Source of the DNA: Candidatus Dechloromonas phosphorivorans
GTDB lineage: Bacteria > Pseudomonadota > Gammaproteobacteria > Burkholderiales > Rhodocyclaceae
Assembly (NCBI GenBank): GCA_016709495.1
Contig: JADJMS010000005.1
Location: forward strand, 1 to 64,000
Length of the DNA stretch: 64,000 nt
Direction of reading: 5' to 3'
Shown here: positions 10,134 to 20,100 of the stretch, piece after piece
Numbering within the stretch: position 1 is the stretch's first letter
Layout of the letters: every line of letters starts with the position of its first letter
Notes under the pieces: model-generated
Seen by the model: only the letters and a program-made list of their open reading frames with translations
Told to the model about the DNA's origin: nothing
Databases searched by the model: none
Translations under genes and position numbers: made by a program

Positions 10134-10209
10134 TGGTGCGTCCTGACGGGCTCGAACCGCCGACATTCTGCGTGTAAGGCAGACGCTCTACCAACTGAGC
10201 TAAGAACGC
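10134..10209 (-). tRNA. tRNA-Val (anticodon TAC)
   Basis: The minus-strand cloverleaf has acceptor GCGTTCT/AGGACGC with one G-T pair, anticodon arm TCTGC-CTTACAC-GCAGA, T loop TTCGAGC and an encoded CCA. The anticodon TAC reads valine codons. Confidence 0.95.
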
Positions 10210-10223
10210 ACGACACAATCAAC

Positions 10224-10299
10224 TGGAGCGGCAGAAGAGTCTCGAACTCTCGACCTATACCTTGGCAAGGTATCGCTCTACCAACTGAGCTACTGCCGC
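10224..10299 (-). tRNA. tRNA-Gly (anticodon GCC)
   Basis: The minus-strand cloverleaf has acceptor GCGGCAG/CTGCCGC, anticodon arm ATACC-TTGCCAA-GGTAT, T loop TTCGAGA and an encoded CCA. The anticodon is GCC. Confidence 0.95.
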
Positions 10300-10310
10300 T
10301 TATTGATGGT

Positions 10311-10387
10311 TGGCGGAGTGGACGGGACTCGAACCCGCGACCCCCGGCGTGACAGGCCGGTATTCTAACCAACTGAACTACCACTCC
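10311..10387 (-). tRNA. tRNA-Asp (anticodon GTC)
   Basis: The minus-strand cloverleaf has acceptor GGAGTGG/CCACTCC, anticodon arm CCGGC-CTGTCAC-GCCGG, T loop TTCGAGT and an encoded CCA. The anticodon is GTC. Confidence 0.95.
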
Positions 10388-10407
10388 AATTTGCTACTTA
10401 ACCGCCT

Positions 10408-10483
10408 TGGCTCCCCGACCTGGGCTCGAACCAGGGACCTACGGATTAACAGTCCGGCGCTCTACCAACTGAGCTATCGAGGA
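10408..10483 (-). tRNA. tRNA-Asn (anticodon GTT)
   Basis: The minus-strand cloverleaf has acceptor TCCTCGA/TCGGGGA (one T-G pair), anticodon arm CCGGA-CTGTTAA-TCCGT, T loop TTCGAGC and an encoded CCA. It is the first gene of the five-tRNA cluster in the direction of transcription. Confidence 0.95.
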
Positions 10484-10625
10484 AAAGGCCGTGCATTATA
10501 AATTTTCAACGCCGCTTTGCAATCCCAAATACGCACGAGCAGTAAAAATACCGTTTTCTGCCACCCGCCCCCGAGTATCACCATCCATCAACCAAGAAAG
10601 AGACATTGGGGGCATTGATGAAATC

Positions 10626-10644
10626 CTCTTACAAAACTCTTACA
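10626..10644 (+). repeat. 19-bp direct repeat, right copy (possible integrase arm site)
   Basis: This copy is identical to 6854-6872 and lies 59 bp inside the intact tRNA-Thr that forms the right boundary of the putative element. A perfect 19-bp match 3.8 kb apart, next to both ends, is unlikely by chance. The integrase-binding role is inferred. Confidence 0.6.
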
Positions 10645-10659
10645 ATATCCAAAGAAAGC

Positions 10660-10687
10660 AAAAAAGCCACTCCGAAGAATGGCTTAA
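10660..10687 (-). terminator. Terminator of tRNA-Thr(TGT)
   Basis: AAGCCA and TGGCTT pair across a partly paired 10-nt interior and are followed on the minus strand by a run of T. It is a diverged copy of the hairpin at 6645-6664 in the same position relative to the tRNA-Thr sequence, so the duplicated attachment segment includes the terminator. Confidence 0.6.
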
Positions 10688-10702
10688 GTATTTGATTTTT
10701 AA

Positions 10703-10776
10703 TGGTGCCCCCGACCAGAATCGAACTGATACCTGATGATTACAAATCAACTGCACGACCTTCATGCTACGGGGGC
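10703..10776 (-). tRNA. tRNA-Thr (anticodon TGT), integration target
   Basis: The minus-strand cloverleaf has acceptor GCCCCCG/CGGGGGC, anticodon loop TTTGTAA (anticodon TGT), T arm ATCAG-TTCGATT-CTGGT and an encoded CCA. One T-T mismatch lies in the anticodon stem. Its 3' 47 bases are repeated at 6680-6726, marking it as the probable integration target. Confidence 0.9.
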
Positions 10777-10823
10777 ACTGAGCAACGGGGTATTATTATA
10801 GCCTGACCGGGACCATTTTCCAC

Positions 10824-12602
10824 ATGACAACGCTAACCAACCCATTTGAAATTGCCCGCGAAACGCTGCGTTTGCTGGCAACACGTCGAATTCCGCCAAC
10901 GCCGGACAACTACCTCACGCTTTATCATGAGATTTCGGGCACTCACCCGTCGAAAGATGCTTTTCCCGAAAAGCAGTTACGTACATTAGCCGCTGCGCTA
11001 CCCAAAAACACCCCGGAGCAACTCCGCCTTGCCCGACAATTGGAAGAGGCCGTCAAAGCAGGCAATTGGGATAATTTTCGTGAGCACCTTGCGCAATTTG
11101 TCAGTGCGCTTGCCGAAGCCCAAAAATTAGCCTGGTCGGAATTGATTACCAATCTGATTCGCCAGTGGGATGCCAAGCATGTCGGTCTAACGGCTGCGCG
11201 TAAACGTGAATCGCTCGACCACGTACTTTCAGGCGCCGGCGCCAACCCTGAAACACTATTCAATCGTCTGCAAGGACTGATGCGCTCCTGGGGGCAAGGA
11301 AAGGAAAGCGAAACCCAGACAAGCCCGGAAACCCAATCAAGCGCCACGTTGGCTGAAACGCTTTCCGCTACGACCGTTTCCAACCCCACGCAAGCGGAAG
11401 ACCTGCTTCCCGAATTAAGAGAATTATTCGCTTTCACGCTGGAAACAGCCATCGCGACCCAGCTGATTGAAAGCCCTCAGCTCTCGAACGATGCCAAACT
11501 GCTTGCTGCTGACATTCGCGGCGCCAGCAAGCTTGAGCAGATGCAGGATTTTTTGACACGACTCAAGCGCTTTGCCTTCAAACTTGAACTACTGGCTGAA
11601 GATCAGGCTGAACTGCGTCGTAGTCTGTTGAGCCTGCTGCGGCTTCTCGTTGAAAACATTACCGAACTCGTTGTCGACGACCGCTGGCTGCATGGCCAAA
11701 TCGACGTGGTGCGCGACATCATCGAAAAGCCGCTATCACAACGCACAGTTGACGACGCCGAACGACGCCTCAAAGAGGTGCTCTACAAACAAAGCCAGCT
11801 TAAAGCCAGTCTCTTTGAAGCAAGGGACGCCATCAAGCAAATGCTCGCCGGCTTTGTCGACCATCTCGCTGACTTTGCCGACGCCACGTCGGAATTCCAC
11901 GACAAACTTGAGGGGTGTGCCGAAAAAATCAGTGCCGCGAATGACATTTCAGAGCTGGGCAACGTACTCGGCGAAGTCATGCGCGAAACACGAACCATCC
12001 AGCTCAATGCGCAAAAATCGCGCGATGAGTTACGGTCAACTCAGGAAAAGGTCAAAAAATCCGAGGCCAGAATTCATGAGCTGGAAATGGAACTTGAAAC
12101 CACCAGCGACCTCGTCCGCCACGACCAACTCACCGGCGTACTCAACCGCCGCGGCCTGGAGGACATGTTCAACAAAGAGGTCGCCCGAGCCTTGCGCCAC
12201 GACACCTTGCTCTGTGTCGGCTTGCTGGACATCGACAACTTCAAGAAACTCAACGACTCGCTTGGCCATGATGTCGGCGATCAAGCACTCATTCACCTCG
12301 CCAACGTCTGCCGTGAAACCCTGCGCCCACAAGACACTGTAGCCCGCTTCGGGGGAGAGGAATTCATCATTCTGCTACCAGAAACGCCACTGGCAGATGC
12401 CTCAGTCGCCCTAACCCGTCTGCAACGTGAGCTGACCAAAAAATTCTTCCTGAATGACAACGAAAAGGTGCTCATTACTTTCAGTGCGGGAGTCACTCAG
12501 ATGTTGCCGGAGGACACACAAGCATCTGTAATCAAGCGTGCGGATGAAGCCATGTACAAAGCCAAGCAGACCGGCAAAAACCGCGTTGTCACCGCGCAAT
12601 AA
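10824..12602 (+). CDS. Diguanylate cyclase, GGDEF domain
   Basis: The product is 592 residues. A long N-terminal region (about 1-420) has no clear transmembrane segment and ends in a helical, coiled-coil-like stretch (about 380-420). It is followed by a GGDEF domain (about 425-590) with active-site GGEEF at 510-514 and the product-inhibition I-site RPQD five residues before it. It should make cyclic-di-GMP from two GTP in the cytoplasm. What the N-terminal region senses is not evident. It sits between the tRNA cluster and the glycan island and, with the PilZ protein at 51317, brackets the surface-glycan and flagellin region with cyclic-di-GMP genes. The frame is intact. Confidence 0.9.
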   Translation: MTTLTNPFEIARETLRLLATRRIPPTPDNYLTLYHEISGTHPSKDAFPEKQLRTLAAALPKNTPEQLRLARQLEEAVKAGNWDNFREHLAQFVSALAEAQKLAWSELITNLIRQWDAKHVGLTAARKRESLDHVLSGAGANPETLFNRLQGLMRSWGQGKESETQTSPETQSSATLAETLSATTVSNPTQAEDLLPELRELFAFTLETAIATQLIESPQLSNDAKLLAADIRGASKLEQMQDFLTRLKRFAFKLELLAEDQAELRRSLLSLLRLLVENITELVVDDRWLHGQIDVVRDIIEKPLSQRTVDDAERRLKEVLYKQSQLKASLFEARDAIKQMLAGFVDHLADFADATSEFHDKLEGCAEKISAANDISELGNVLGEVMRETRTIQLNAQKSRDELRSTQEKVKKSEARIHELEMELETTSDLVRHDQLTGVLNRRGLEDMFNKEVARALRHDTLLCVGLLDIDNFKKLNDSLGHDVGDQALIHLANVCRETLRPQDTVARFGGEEFIILLPETPLADASVALTRLQRELTKKFFLNDNEKVLITFSAGVTQMLPEDTQASVIKRADEAMYKAKQTGKNRVVTAQ

Positions 12603-12621
12603 CGCCAATGGAATGCAGCGC

Positions 12622-13392
12622 ATGAAAGCAGTCATCCTTGCAGGCGGCCTGGGTACTCGCATTAGCGAAGAGTCTCACCTAAAGCCAAAACCCATGATCG
12701 AAATTGGTGGCAAGCCGATTATTTGGCATATCCTCAAAATTTATTCTGCGCACGGCATCAATGACTTCATCATTTGCCTGGGGTATCGCGGCTACGTTAT
12801 CAAGGAATACTTTGCCAACTATTTTCTCCACACCTCTGATGTCACCTTCGATCTGAGCAAAAACCAGATGGAGGTCCATGAGCGCCATGCCGAACCCTGG
12901 CGAGTGACTTTGGTCGATACCGGCGAAAATACACAAACTGGCGGCCGTCTGAAGCGTGTCCAGCACTATCTGAAAGACGAAAATGAATTCTGCTTCACTT
13001 ATGGCGATGGTGTTGGCAACATTGACATCAACGCATCCCTGAATTTTCATCGCCAGCAAGGTACTTTGGCTACGGTGACGGCTGCAACGCCTCCTGGACG
13101 TTTTGGCACCATCGAGATTAGTGATGACCGGGTTACCCGATTCAACGAGAAACCCCTTGGTGGCGAAGGAATGATCAACGCCGGATTTTTCATTCTGTCC
13201 CCCAAGGTGATTGATCTCATTGAGAATGATCAAATGCCGTGGGAGTCCACACCGCTACAGAGTCTTGCCCAGCAGAAACAGCTATCTGTCTGGAAGCACC
13301 ATGGGTTTTGGCAACCCATGGATACCTTGCGCGAAAAAAATCATCTTGAAGATCTTTGGCAAACCGGCAAGGCTCCGTGGAAAACATGGTAA
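12622..13392 (+). CDS. rfbF: Glucose-1-phosphate cytidylyltransferase
   Basis: The product is 256 residues, the usual length for RfbF/DdhA. The nucleotidyltransferase signature AGGLGTR and the sugar-phosphate loop PKPMIEIGGKP lie in the first 35 residues, followed by CLGYRG and YGDGVGNID. It joins CTP and glucose-1-phosphate to CDP-glucose, the entry step to CDP-3,6-dideoxyhexoses. ATG 12622 is preferred over the in-frame ATG at 12538, which lies inside the GGDEF gene. The stop overlaps the start of rfbG, so rfbF-rfbG-rfbH form one translationally coupled unit. Confidence 0.93.
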   Translation: MKAVILAGGLGTRISEESHLKPKPMIEIGGKPIIWHILKIYSAHGINDFIICLGYRGYVIKEYFANYFLHTSDVTFDLSKNQMEVHERHAEPWRVTLVDTGENTQTGGRLKRVQHYLKDENEFCFTYGDGVGNIDINASLNFHRQQGTLATVTAATPPGRFGTIEISDDRVTRFNEKPLGGEGMINAGFFILSPKVIDLIENDQMPWESTPLQSLAQQKQLSVWKHHGFWQPMDTLREKNHLEDLWQTGKAPWKTW

Positions 13393-14453
13393 CACCATCA
13401 TTTTGGGCGGGGAAACGTGTTTTCATCACCGGACATACCGGATTCAAAGGGGGCTGGTTGGCCCTTTGGCTGCAAAAAATGGGGGCAATTGTCACTGGTT
13501 ATGCGCTCCCCCCCAGCACAATCCCAAATTTTTTTGAGGTTGCCGAGGTAGACCGGGGTATGAACGCGATCATGGGTGACATTCGCGACCATGACGCTTT
13601 GCAAAACGCCATTACCTCCAGCCAGCCACAAGTCGTATTTCATCTGGCCGCTCAAGCTTTGGTTGGCACAGGATACAGCGACCCGCTTGGCACTTTTTCT
13701 ACAAACATTCAAGGCACAGCCATTCTTCTGGAATGTTTGCGCAATACCAAAAGCATTCAAGCTGTCGTTGTCGTCACCAGTGACAAATGCTACGAGAATA
13801 AAGAATGGCCTTGGCCATATCGTGAAAATGAACCCCTTGGTGGTCGCGACCCATACAGTAGCAGCAAAGCCTGCGCAGAACTGGTGACCGCCGCCTATCG
13901 TGACTCTTTTCTCGGGCCTGCCGGCATTGCCGTCGCTACCGCCCGGGCGGGCAATGTATTTGGCGGTGGAGACTGGTCTGCCAATCGACTGGTACCAGAC
14001 CTGCTTGCAGCTTTCTCACAAAATCAAACAGCTCAATTGCGCCGCCCGCATTCAACCCGCCCCTGGCAGCATGTACTCGAGCCATTGGCAGGCTACTTGA
14101 TGCTAGCTGAAAAGCTGTGTACTGATAATGCGTATAGTCGCGCCTGGAATTTTGGTCCAGGTGAAGAAGCCAGCCTGCTCGCCGGCGAGTTAGCGGATCA
14201 ACTAGCCAAAATATGGGGAGAGAACGCCAGTTGGCACGCAGCACCGACTGTCTTTCCTCACGAAGCCGAAACACTGCAACTGGATTCAACCCTAGCGAGA
14301 AAAAAACTGGATTGGCACGCTCGCTGGTCTCTCACAGCAGGCCTGTCCGCCACAATTTTTTGGCATAAATCCTGGTTGACCGCAACCAATATGCGTGAAT
14401 ACACGCTTAAGCAAATTGAGCAATACAGCGCCGATGAATACCCAAAACAGTGA
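13386..14453 (+). CDS. rfbG: CDP-glucose 4,6-dehydratase
   Basis: This 355-residue extended short-chain dehydrogenase has the NAD-binding motif TGHTGFKGGW (residues 15-24) and the catalytic Thr131, Tyr157 and Lys161 (PYSSSKACAE). It converts CDP-glucose to CDP-4-keto-6-deoxyglucose. The start at ATG 13386 overlaps the rfbF stop by 7 bases, and its own 3' end overlaps the rfbH start by 20 bases. An upstream in-frame ATG at 13356 would add ten unconserved residues. Confidence 0.93.
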   Translation: MVTPSFWAGKRVFITGHTGFKGGWLALWLQKMGAIVTGYALPPSTIPNFFEVAEVDRGMNAIMGDIRDHDALQNAITSSQPQVVFHLAAQALVGTGYSDPLGTFSTNIQGTAILLECLRNTKSIQAVVVVTSDKCYENKEWPWPYRENEPLGGRDPYSSSKACAELVTAAYRDSFLGPAGIAVATARAGNVFGGGDWSANRLVPDLLAAFSQNQTAQLRRPHSTRPWQHVLEPLAGYLMLAEKLCTDNAYSRAWNFGPGEEASLLAGELADQLAKIWGENASWHAAPTVFPHEAETLQLDSTLARKKLDWHARWSLTAGLSATIFWHKSWLTATNMREYTLKQIEQYSADEYPKQ

Positions 14454-15741
14454 CCGCAGAGCCATCCTTGAACTCGTCCGCAAGTACGCCGAAACCAAGT
14501 TAGCCGCCAGCCCCTTTCTGGCCGGAAAAACAACGATTCCCGCCTCGGGCAAAGTCCTTGGCCCAGAAGAACTGGTCAACCTGGTGGATGCCTCATTGGA
14601 TGCCTGGTTAACCACAGGCCGCTTCAACGATGCATTTGAAAAAAAGCTCGCTGCCTATTTGGGCATTCCCCATGTTCTGACCTGTAATTCAGGGTCCAGT
14701 GCCAACCTGCTGGCACTGACGGCCCTGACTTCCCCGCTGCTTGGCGAGCGCGCACTCAAAGCGGGGGATGAGGTCATTACGGCCGCCGCCGGCTTCCCAA
14801 CCACGGTAAACCCCACGTTGCAAAACGGCTTGATTCCGGTTTTTGTCGACTCCCACATACCCAGCTACAACCCGCTTCCCGCTGACATTGAAGCGGCAAT
14901 GTCGGACAAGACACGCGCCATCATGATCGCCCACACACTGGGTAATCCATTTGCCGCGGCAGAGATTCGAGCCATAGCGGACCGCCACAATCTCTGGCTG
15001 ATCGAAGACTGTTGCGATGCCCTTGGCTCAACTTACAACCATCAAAAGGTCGGTACGTTCGGGCATCTCGGTACCCTGTCGTTTTACCCCGCCCACCACA
15101 TCACCATGGGCGAAGGCGGCGCCGTATTCACCAGCGACCCGTTACTCAAACGCATTGTCGAATCGTTCCGTGACTGGGGCCGTGACTGCTGGTGCAATCC
15201 CGGGTGCGACAACACTTGTGGCAAACGATTCGACTGGCAATTGGGCGAACTCCCCGCCGGTTACGACCACAAATATGTTTACTCGCACTTGGGATACAAC
15301 CTCAAGATCACCGACATGCAGGCAGCCATCGGCCTCGCGCAACTGGATCGGCTGGAAAATTTCATCGCTGCCCGGCAAAACAATTTCGCTTATCTGAGCG
15401 AACGCCTGACGGGTATCGCCCACCTGACCCTGCCGCTCGCCACCCCGGGCAGCAATCCATCCTGGTTCGGCTTTCCGCTCACCCTGGCGGAAGATGCACC
15501 GTTCAAGCGAGTTGACTTGCTCCGCTATCTTGAACAGCAAAAAATTGGCACTCGCCTGCTGTTCGCCGGTAATCTGACGCGCCAACCCTATATGGCCGAT
15601 CGCCCATACCGCATCGCCAACACCTTGACCAACGCTGACCGCATAATGAATCAAACCTTTTGGGTTGGTCTATGGCCAGGGCTAGAGGCTTCAGCACTTG
15701 AGCACATTGGACAATCGCTGGAAGCCTTTTGTGGGATATGA
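14434..15741 (+). CDS. rfbH: CDP-4-keto-6-deoxy-D-glucose 3-dehydratase (E1)
   Basis: This 435-residue DegT/DnrJ-fold enzyme has the PLP lysine replaced by His221 (FYPAHHITMGEGG), the hallmark of the E1 dehydratase, which uses PMP rather than transaminating. A [2Fe-2S] cysteine set (C252, C254, C258, C262 in DCWCNPGCDNTC) is present. It removes the C3 hydroxyl of CDP-4-keto-6-deoxyglucose, normally with a separate reductase (DdhD/AscD). No such reductase gene is seen in the window. The product, CDP-4-keto-3,6-dideoxyglucose, feeds paratose, abequose, tyvelose, ascarylose or the branched sugar yersiniose. Confidence 0.93.
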   Translation: MNTQNSDRRAILELVRKYAETKLAASPFLAGKTTIPASGKVLGPEELVNLVDASLDAWLTTGRFNDAFEKKLAAYLGIPHVLTCNSGSSANLLALTALTSPLLGERALKAGDEVITAAAGFPTTVNPTLQNGLIPVFVDSHIPSYNPLPADIEAAMSDKTRAIMIAHTLGNPFAAAEIRAIADRHNLWLIEDCCDALGSTYNHQKVGTFGHLGTLSFYPAHHITMGEGGAVFTSDPLLKRIVESFRDWGRDCWCNPGCDNTCGKRFDWQLGELPAGYDHKYVYSHLGYNLKITDMQAAIGLAQLDRLENFIAARQNNFAYLSERLTGIAHLTLPLATPGSNPSWFGFPLTLAEDAPFKRVDLLRYLEQQKIGTRLLFAGNLTRQPYMADRPYRIANTLTNADRIMNQTFWVGLWPGLEASALEHIGQSLEAFCGI

Positions 15742-15791
15742 AAACGCATCCACACTAACTGCCAGCACCTCAATCCAAAACGAGCGGAATC

Positions 15792-17280
15792 ATGAATAAA
15801 CCACTCTTCATCTTCGAAATGGCCAACAACCATATGGGCGATACAGCCCATGGCATCGCCATTATCGAAGCCATGCGCGAAGCCTGCCAAGGTTTTCCGT
15901 TCGACTTTGCATTCAAGCTGCAATATCGCGATCTCGACACCTTCGTTCACCCCAGCTTCAAAGGGCGTGACGACGTGAAATACGTCAAACGCTTTGAAGA
16001 AACCCGGTTAACGCGTGAGCAGTTTCAGCTGCTAGTCGACACCATGCGCAGCTGTGGATTCAAGACAGTTTGCACACCGTTCGATGAAAACTCGGTCGAC
16101 CTGATCGCAGCACAAAACATTGAAACCATCAAAATTGCCAGTTGTTCGCTGACCGACTGGCAATTGCTGGAAAAAATCGCCAGCGCCGGCAAGCCGGTCA
16201 TTGCTTCAACCGCTGGCGCCTGCCCGGAAGAGGTTGACAATGTCGTCAGCTTCTTCCTGCACCGTGCGACGCCGCTAACACTGATGCATTGCGTCGCGGA
16301 ATATCCGACCCCCGACGCGCACCTGCATATCGCCCGCATCGATGCTTTGCGTGAGCGCTACCCTGAGGTACGAATCGGTTTCTCAACCCACGAAAGCCCC
16401 GATGTCACCGAACCAGTCATGCTGGCGCTAGCCAAGGGAGCAACGGTCTTTGAAAAACATGTCGGCCTGCCCACGGAACGCTTTGCATTGAATGCTTACT
16501 CAGCCAATCCGGCTCAGGTTCGGCAATGGTTGCAAGCGGCCGAACGTGCGCTCGCCATGTGTGGCAACGAAACCTGGCCCGTGGCAACACCAGCCGAGCA
16601 AGAAAGTCTCGCCAGCCTGCGCCGCGGTGTTTTCATGACGCACTCAGTCAAAGCGGGAGCGAATATTGATAACAGCGATGTCTGTTTCGCCTTCCCACCG
16701 GTTCCGGGCCAGATCACTGCCAACCAGTGGTCAAAATACAATCGCTTTACTGCGACAACCAAGATTGATGCCGGTCAGCCGTTGATGGCGTCTCAAGTCA
16801 ATACACGCAATGAGCGGGAACAAGTACTGGCGGCAGTCACGGCTGTTCGTCATCTCCTGCATTCTGGCAATATTGTCGTTCCCGGAAAGTCTGACCTCGA
16901 AATTTCGCATCACTACGGGATGGATCGTTTTGCAGAATACGGCCTGACCATGATCACGGTGGTCAACCGCGAATATTGCAAAAAATTAATTGTCATGCTG
17001 CCCGGCCAAACACATCCTGAACAGCACCATAAACAAAAGGAAGAAACCTTCGTCATCCTGCATGGCAGCATTCAAATCTGGCTGAACGACAAATTAACCG
17101 AAGCACGGCGCGGCGATGTCATCACCGTCCAGCGTGGCGTCAAAACACAAATTCTTTAGTGTAGAAGGCGTCGTGTTCGAGGAAATTTCTTCAACACACA
17201 TCACTAGCGATTCTTTCTACAGCGATCCGTCGATCACTGCCAATCCCCACCGCAAAACCCTGCTTACTCACTGGCTTTGA
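15792..17280 (+). CDS. NeuB-family sialic/nonulosonic acid synthase fused to a C-terminal cupin, one frameshift
   Basis: Residues 1-245 form a NeuB-type barrel (FEMANNHMGD, FAFKLQYRDLDTF, CTPFDE, FSTHESP). About 277-337 form an antifreeze-like SAF domain (RRGVFMTHSVKAGA). About 350 to the end is a cupin like those of lyxose-isomerase-type proteins (HPEQHHKQKEETFVILHG). NeuB enzymes condense phosphoenolpyruvate with an amino sugar. None of the usual partners for pseudaminic, legionaminic or sialic acid (PseB/C/G/H, LegB, CMP transferase) is in the window, so the substrate is open. The frame stops at 17159, but removing one A from the run near 17146 restores homologous coding to TGA 17280. Confidence 0.8.
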
Positions 17281-17282
17281 AC

Positions 17283-19087
17283 ATGCGCGTCGCTGACTAT
17301 TTGATGAGCCGACTGGCCGATGCCGGTGCCGAGCATGTCTTCCTGCTACCTGGTGGCGGTGCCATGTACCTTAACGATGCGCAGGTTTGCTAAAAACGTC
17401 TGGTGCCGGTGCCCTGTCATCACGAGCAAGCGTGCGGTATTGCCGCCGAAGCCTGGGGGCGCATTCGCGAAACATTTGGCGTCTGCATGGTGACGACCGG
17501 CCCGGGTGCTACCAATGTCATCACCCCGGTAGCTGGTGCCTGGATCGAATCGACACCATTTCTTGTCATTTCCGGCCAGGTCAAACGCGCCGACCAACTC
17601 GCCGGCCGCCCGCTGCGCCAAGGTGGCGTGCAGGAAGTCGACATCATTCCCATCGTCAAATCGATCACCAAATACGCGGTCACCGTCACGACCCGCAGCA
17701 AATCCGCTACCACCTGGAGCGTGCACTCCATGAAATGAAGGATGGCCGTAACGGCCCGGTCTGGCTCGATATTCCACTCGATGTGCAAGCCGCTACGGTC
17801 GACCCGGAAAATCTACCAAGTTTCACTCCCGCCCCGCAGCCCGAGCATGACCTTAGCGAGGCTGCAGCACAATTGATGGCATTGATCGGCGCAGCCGAGC
17901 GCCCGCTCCTGCTCGCCGGTCACGGAGTTCGGCTCGCCGGTGCAGCCAGGGAATTCATGGCACTGGCCGAGCGTCTGCAAATACCCGTCGCCACAACCTG
18001 GAATGCACTCGATCTTCTCCCTTGGGCACACCCTCTCTGCGTAGGACGCCCAGGCGTCGTCGCCCTGCGTGGCGCCAATTTTGCAGTGCAAAACTGCGAC
18101 CTGCTGATCAGTATCGGCTGTCGGCTCGACAACATCATTACCGCCTATAACCCGCGTGGTTTCGCCCGCGCCGCCAAAAAAGTCGTGGTCGATGTTGACG
18201 CCAACGAAATCGCCAAACTGGACATGGACATCGACCTGAGTATCGTTGCCGATGCAAAAAAACTTCTAACGGTAATCGCCCAAACAGTACCGCCGCAAAA
18301 ACCATTGGCAACAGCACCCTGGATCGCTCGTTGTGCCGATTGGAAGCAACGCTATCCTGTCAATGACGGACTGCCTTTTCCAACGAGCGGCCCGATCAGT
18401 CACTACCACTTTGCGTCAGAACTCTCTGAAGCCATCCCACCAGAATGTCTGGTCAGCACGGGTAGCTCCGGCCTTGCGGTGGAAGTCTTTTACACTGTGT
18501 TTCGCAACAAGATCGGGCAGCGGGTATTCCTGACCTCTGGCCTTGGTTCGATGGGCTATGGCCTGCCAGCAGCCATCGGAGCATCTCTTGCCAACAATCA
18601 CCGGTCGATGGTATGTCTCGAAAGCGATGGTAGCCTGCAACTGAACCTCCAGGAACTGGGGACGCTGGTTGCACAGAAGCTGCCAATCAAACTACTGGTG
18701 ATGAACAACGGCGGCTATGCCTCGATCCGCAATACCCAACGCAACTATTTTTCCGAACGTTACGTCGGCACCGGTCCCGAAGCTGGGCTGTTTTTCCCCG
18801 ACCTCAAACAGGTAGCGCAGACTTGGGCACTCCCCTTCCTGCGCATCGCCGATACAGCCGACCTGCCGCTGCTCGCTTCAGCCCTGGCCACCCCGGGCCA
18901 GCAACTGATTGAGGTTGTACTGACACAAAATGAAACCCTGGCGCCCAAGGTAGCCGCCCTACCCCAAGCCGATGGTTCGATGCTGTCAATGCCGCAGGAG
19001 GACATGTCGCCACTGCTGCCGCTGGCAACCCTGACAGAGGAAATGCTGATCTCGCTGACCGCAGCCTCGCTCGCCGCGCAACGCTGA
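17283..19087 (+). CDS. Thiamine-diphosphate enzyme, acetolactate-synthase-like (possible YerE-type), frameshifted
   Basis: The ThDP-dependent three-domain enzyme has a PYR domain with an HEQACGIAAEAWGR motif (catalytic Glu, near 17420), a central domain (about 17850-18290) and a PP domain with the diphosphate motif ESDGSLQLNLQELG near 18620 and NNGGYASIRNTQ near 18705. Indels near 17390 and 17700 break the N-terminal third, and the rest reads in one frame. The ATG at 17283 (MRVADYLMSRLADAG) fits the family start. In yersiniose biosynthesis a homologue, YerE, adds an acetyl unit from pyruvate to CDP-4-keto-3,6-dideoxyglucose, exactly the product of rfbFGH here. An ordinary acetolactate synthase is less likely because no small subunit or ilv genes are nearby. 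Confidence 0.75.
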
Positions 19088-20100
19088 TGGAAATGACCTG
19101 TCCCTGCTGCAAAAATGGCGACACATATGAGGGCATCGGTGACCCCTGTACGTTCCACTGCCGAACCTGCGCCCACGTCTGGCGCAACGCGACCTTGCCC
19201 ACCGCTTACTACGGCTGTTGCACCGGGCGCAACGACAACCTCCCCGATCTAGAAAAAAAATACACAGACCGGCTTAAAGGCATTGTTCGATATTTGCGAC
19301 CGGGTCAGCGTATTCTCGAAATCGGCTGTGCCGAAGGCGCATTCGGTGCCCAAGTCAAGCAGCAACTGGCCCTCACTTATGTTGGAATCGAGCCATCACC
19401 CGACGCCGAAATCGCCACGAGCAGGCTGGACCGCGTCCATCGCATCCCGGCCAGAGAGCTCGATCTCGCGCCCTTCGACCTAGTGCTGGCTTTTCATGTC
19501 CTTGAACATATCGAGGACATCGCATCGGAAATCAGCCACTGGCGTCGACTGTGCAAGCCCAATGCCCGCCTTATCGTCGAAGTCCCGCATCGCTCGGGAA
19601 ATCCCCTGCTCAACAATGATCGACACCAAGAACATCTACACCAGTTCTCTCTCGCCTCACTTGCCATCCTGCTAGACCATGCCGGCCTGAGCATTATCGA
19701 AGCCAGCACCGGTCACTTCGAATCAACGGTCTATTGCGACAGCCTGCGCATCATCGCCCAGCTCGAAGCGACCTCGGAACAAAACCGGAAAGAACTGCTG
19801 TCCCGCTTCGCCGCCTGCCTGGCCGGGCCCTTTGTCATTTACGGAGTCGGTGGCGATTTCAGAAATTATGTCGAGCCACTGCTTGGCGAATTGCCGGTAG
19901 CTGCCCTCTGTGACAGTTCCGCTAAGCAGCAAGGCAAAGTCATCGGACAGCATCGGGTATCGGCCTATGATCCTGCAGCGCTCGCCAAGCTGCCGATCCT
20001 GATTGCCAGCACGCGACATGCAGGGGAAATCCGAAAAAGTCTGCTGGCGCAGGGCGTAATGCAGCAGGCCATAGTCAGCCTGGACCAGATTTATGGTTGA
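19087..20100 (+). CDS. Sugar C-methyltransferase-like protein with zinc-finger N-terminus
   Basis: The product is 337 residues. It has a short N-terminal zinc-type cysteine module (CPCC ... CRTC), a class I SAM-binding domain (ILEIGCAEGAFG, about residues 73-84, and VLAFHVLEHIED) and a C-terminal Rossmann-like domain (FVIYGVGGDFRNYVEPLL, about 247-264). This three-part order resembles NDP-hexose C-methyltransferases of the TylC3 type, which methylate carbon next to a 4-keto group. The start overlaps the ThDP gene stop and the end overlaps the next gene by 8 bases, so the genes are translationally coupled. Action on the CDP-4-keto sugar made upstream is inferred. Confidence 0.75.
   Translation: MEMTCPCCKNGDTYEGIGDPCTFHCRTCAHVWRNATLPTAYYGCCTGRNDNLPDLEKKYTDRLKGIVRYLRPGQRILEIGCAEGAFGAQVKQQLALTYVGIEPSPDAEIATSRLDRVHRIPARELDLAPFDLVLAFHVLEHIEDIASEISHWRRLCKPNARLIVEVPHRSGNPLLNNDRHQEHLHQFSLASLAILLDHAGLSIIEASTGHFESTVYCDSLRIIAQLEATSEQNRKELLSRFAACLAGPFVIYGVGGDFRNYVEPLLGELPVAALCDSSAKQQGKVIGQHRVSAYDPAALAKLPILIASTRHAGEIRKSLLAQGVMQQAIVSLDQIYG

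Noticed and set aside
17283..19087. Housekeeping acetolactate synthase large subunit
   Set aside because: No ilvN or ilvC is nearby and it is embedded in and coupled with sugar genes; a YerE-like role fits better, though it is not proven.
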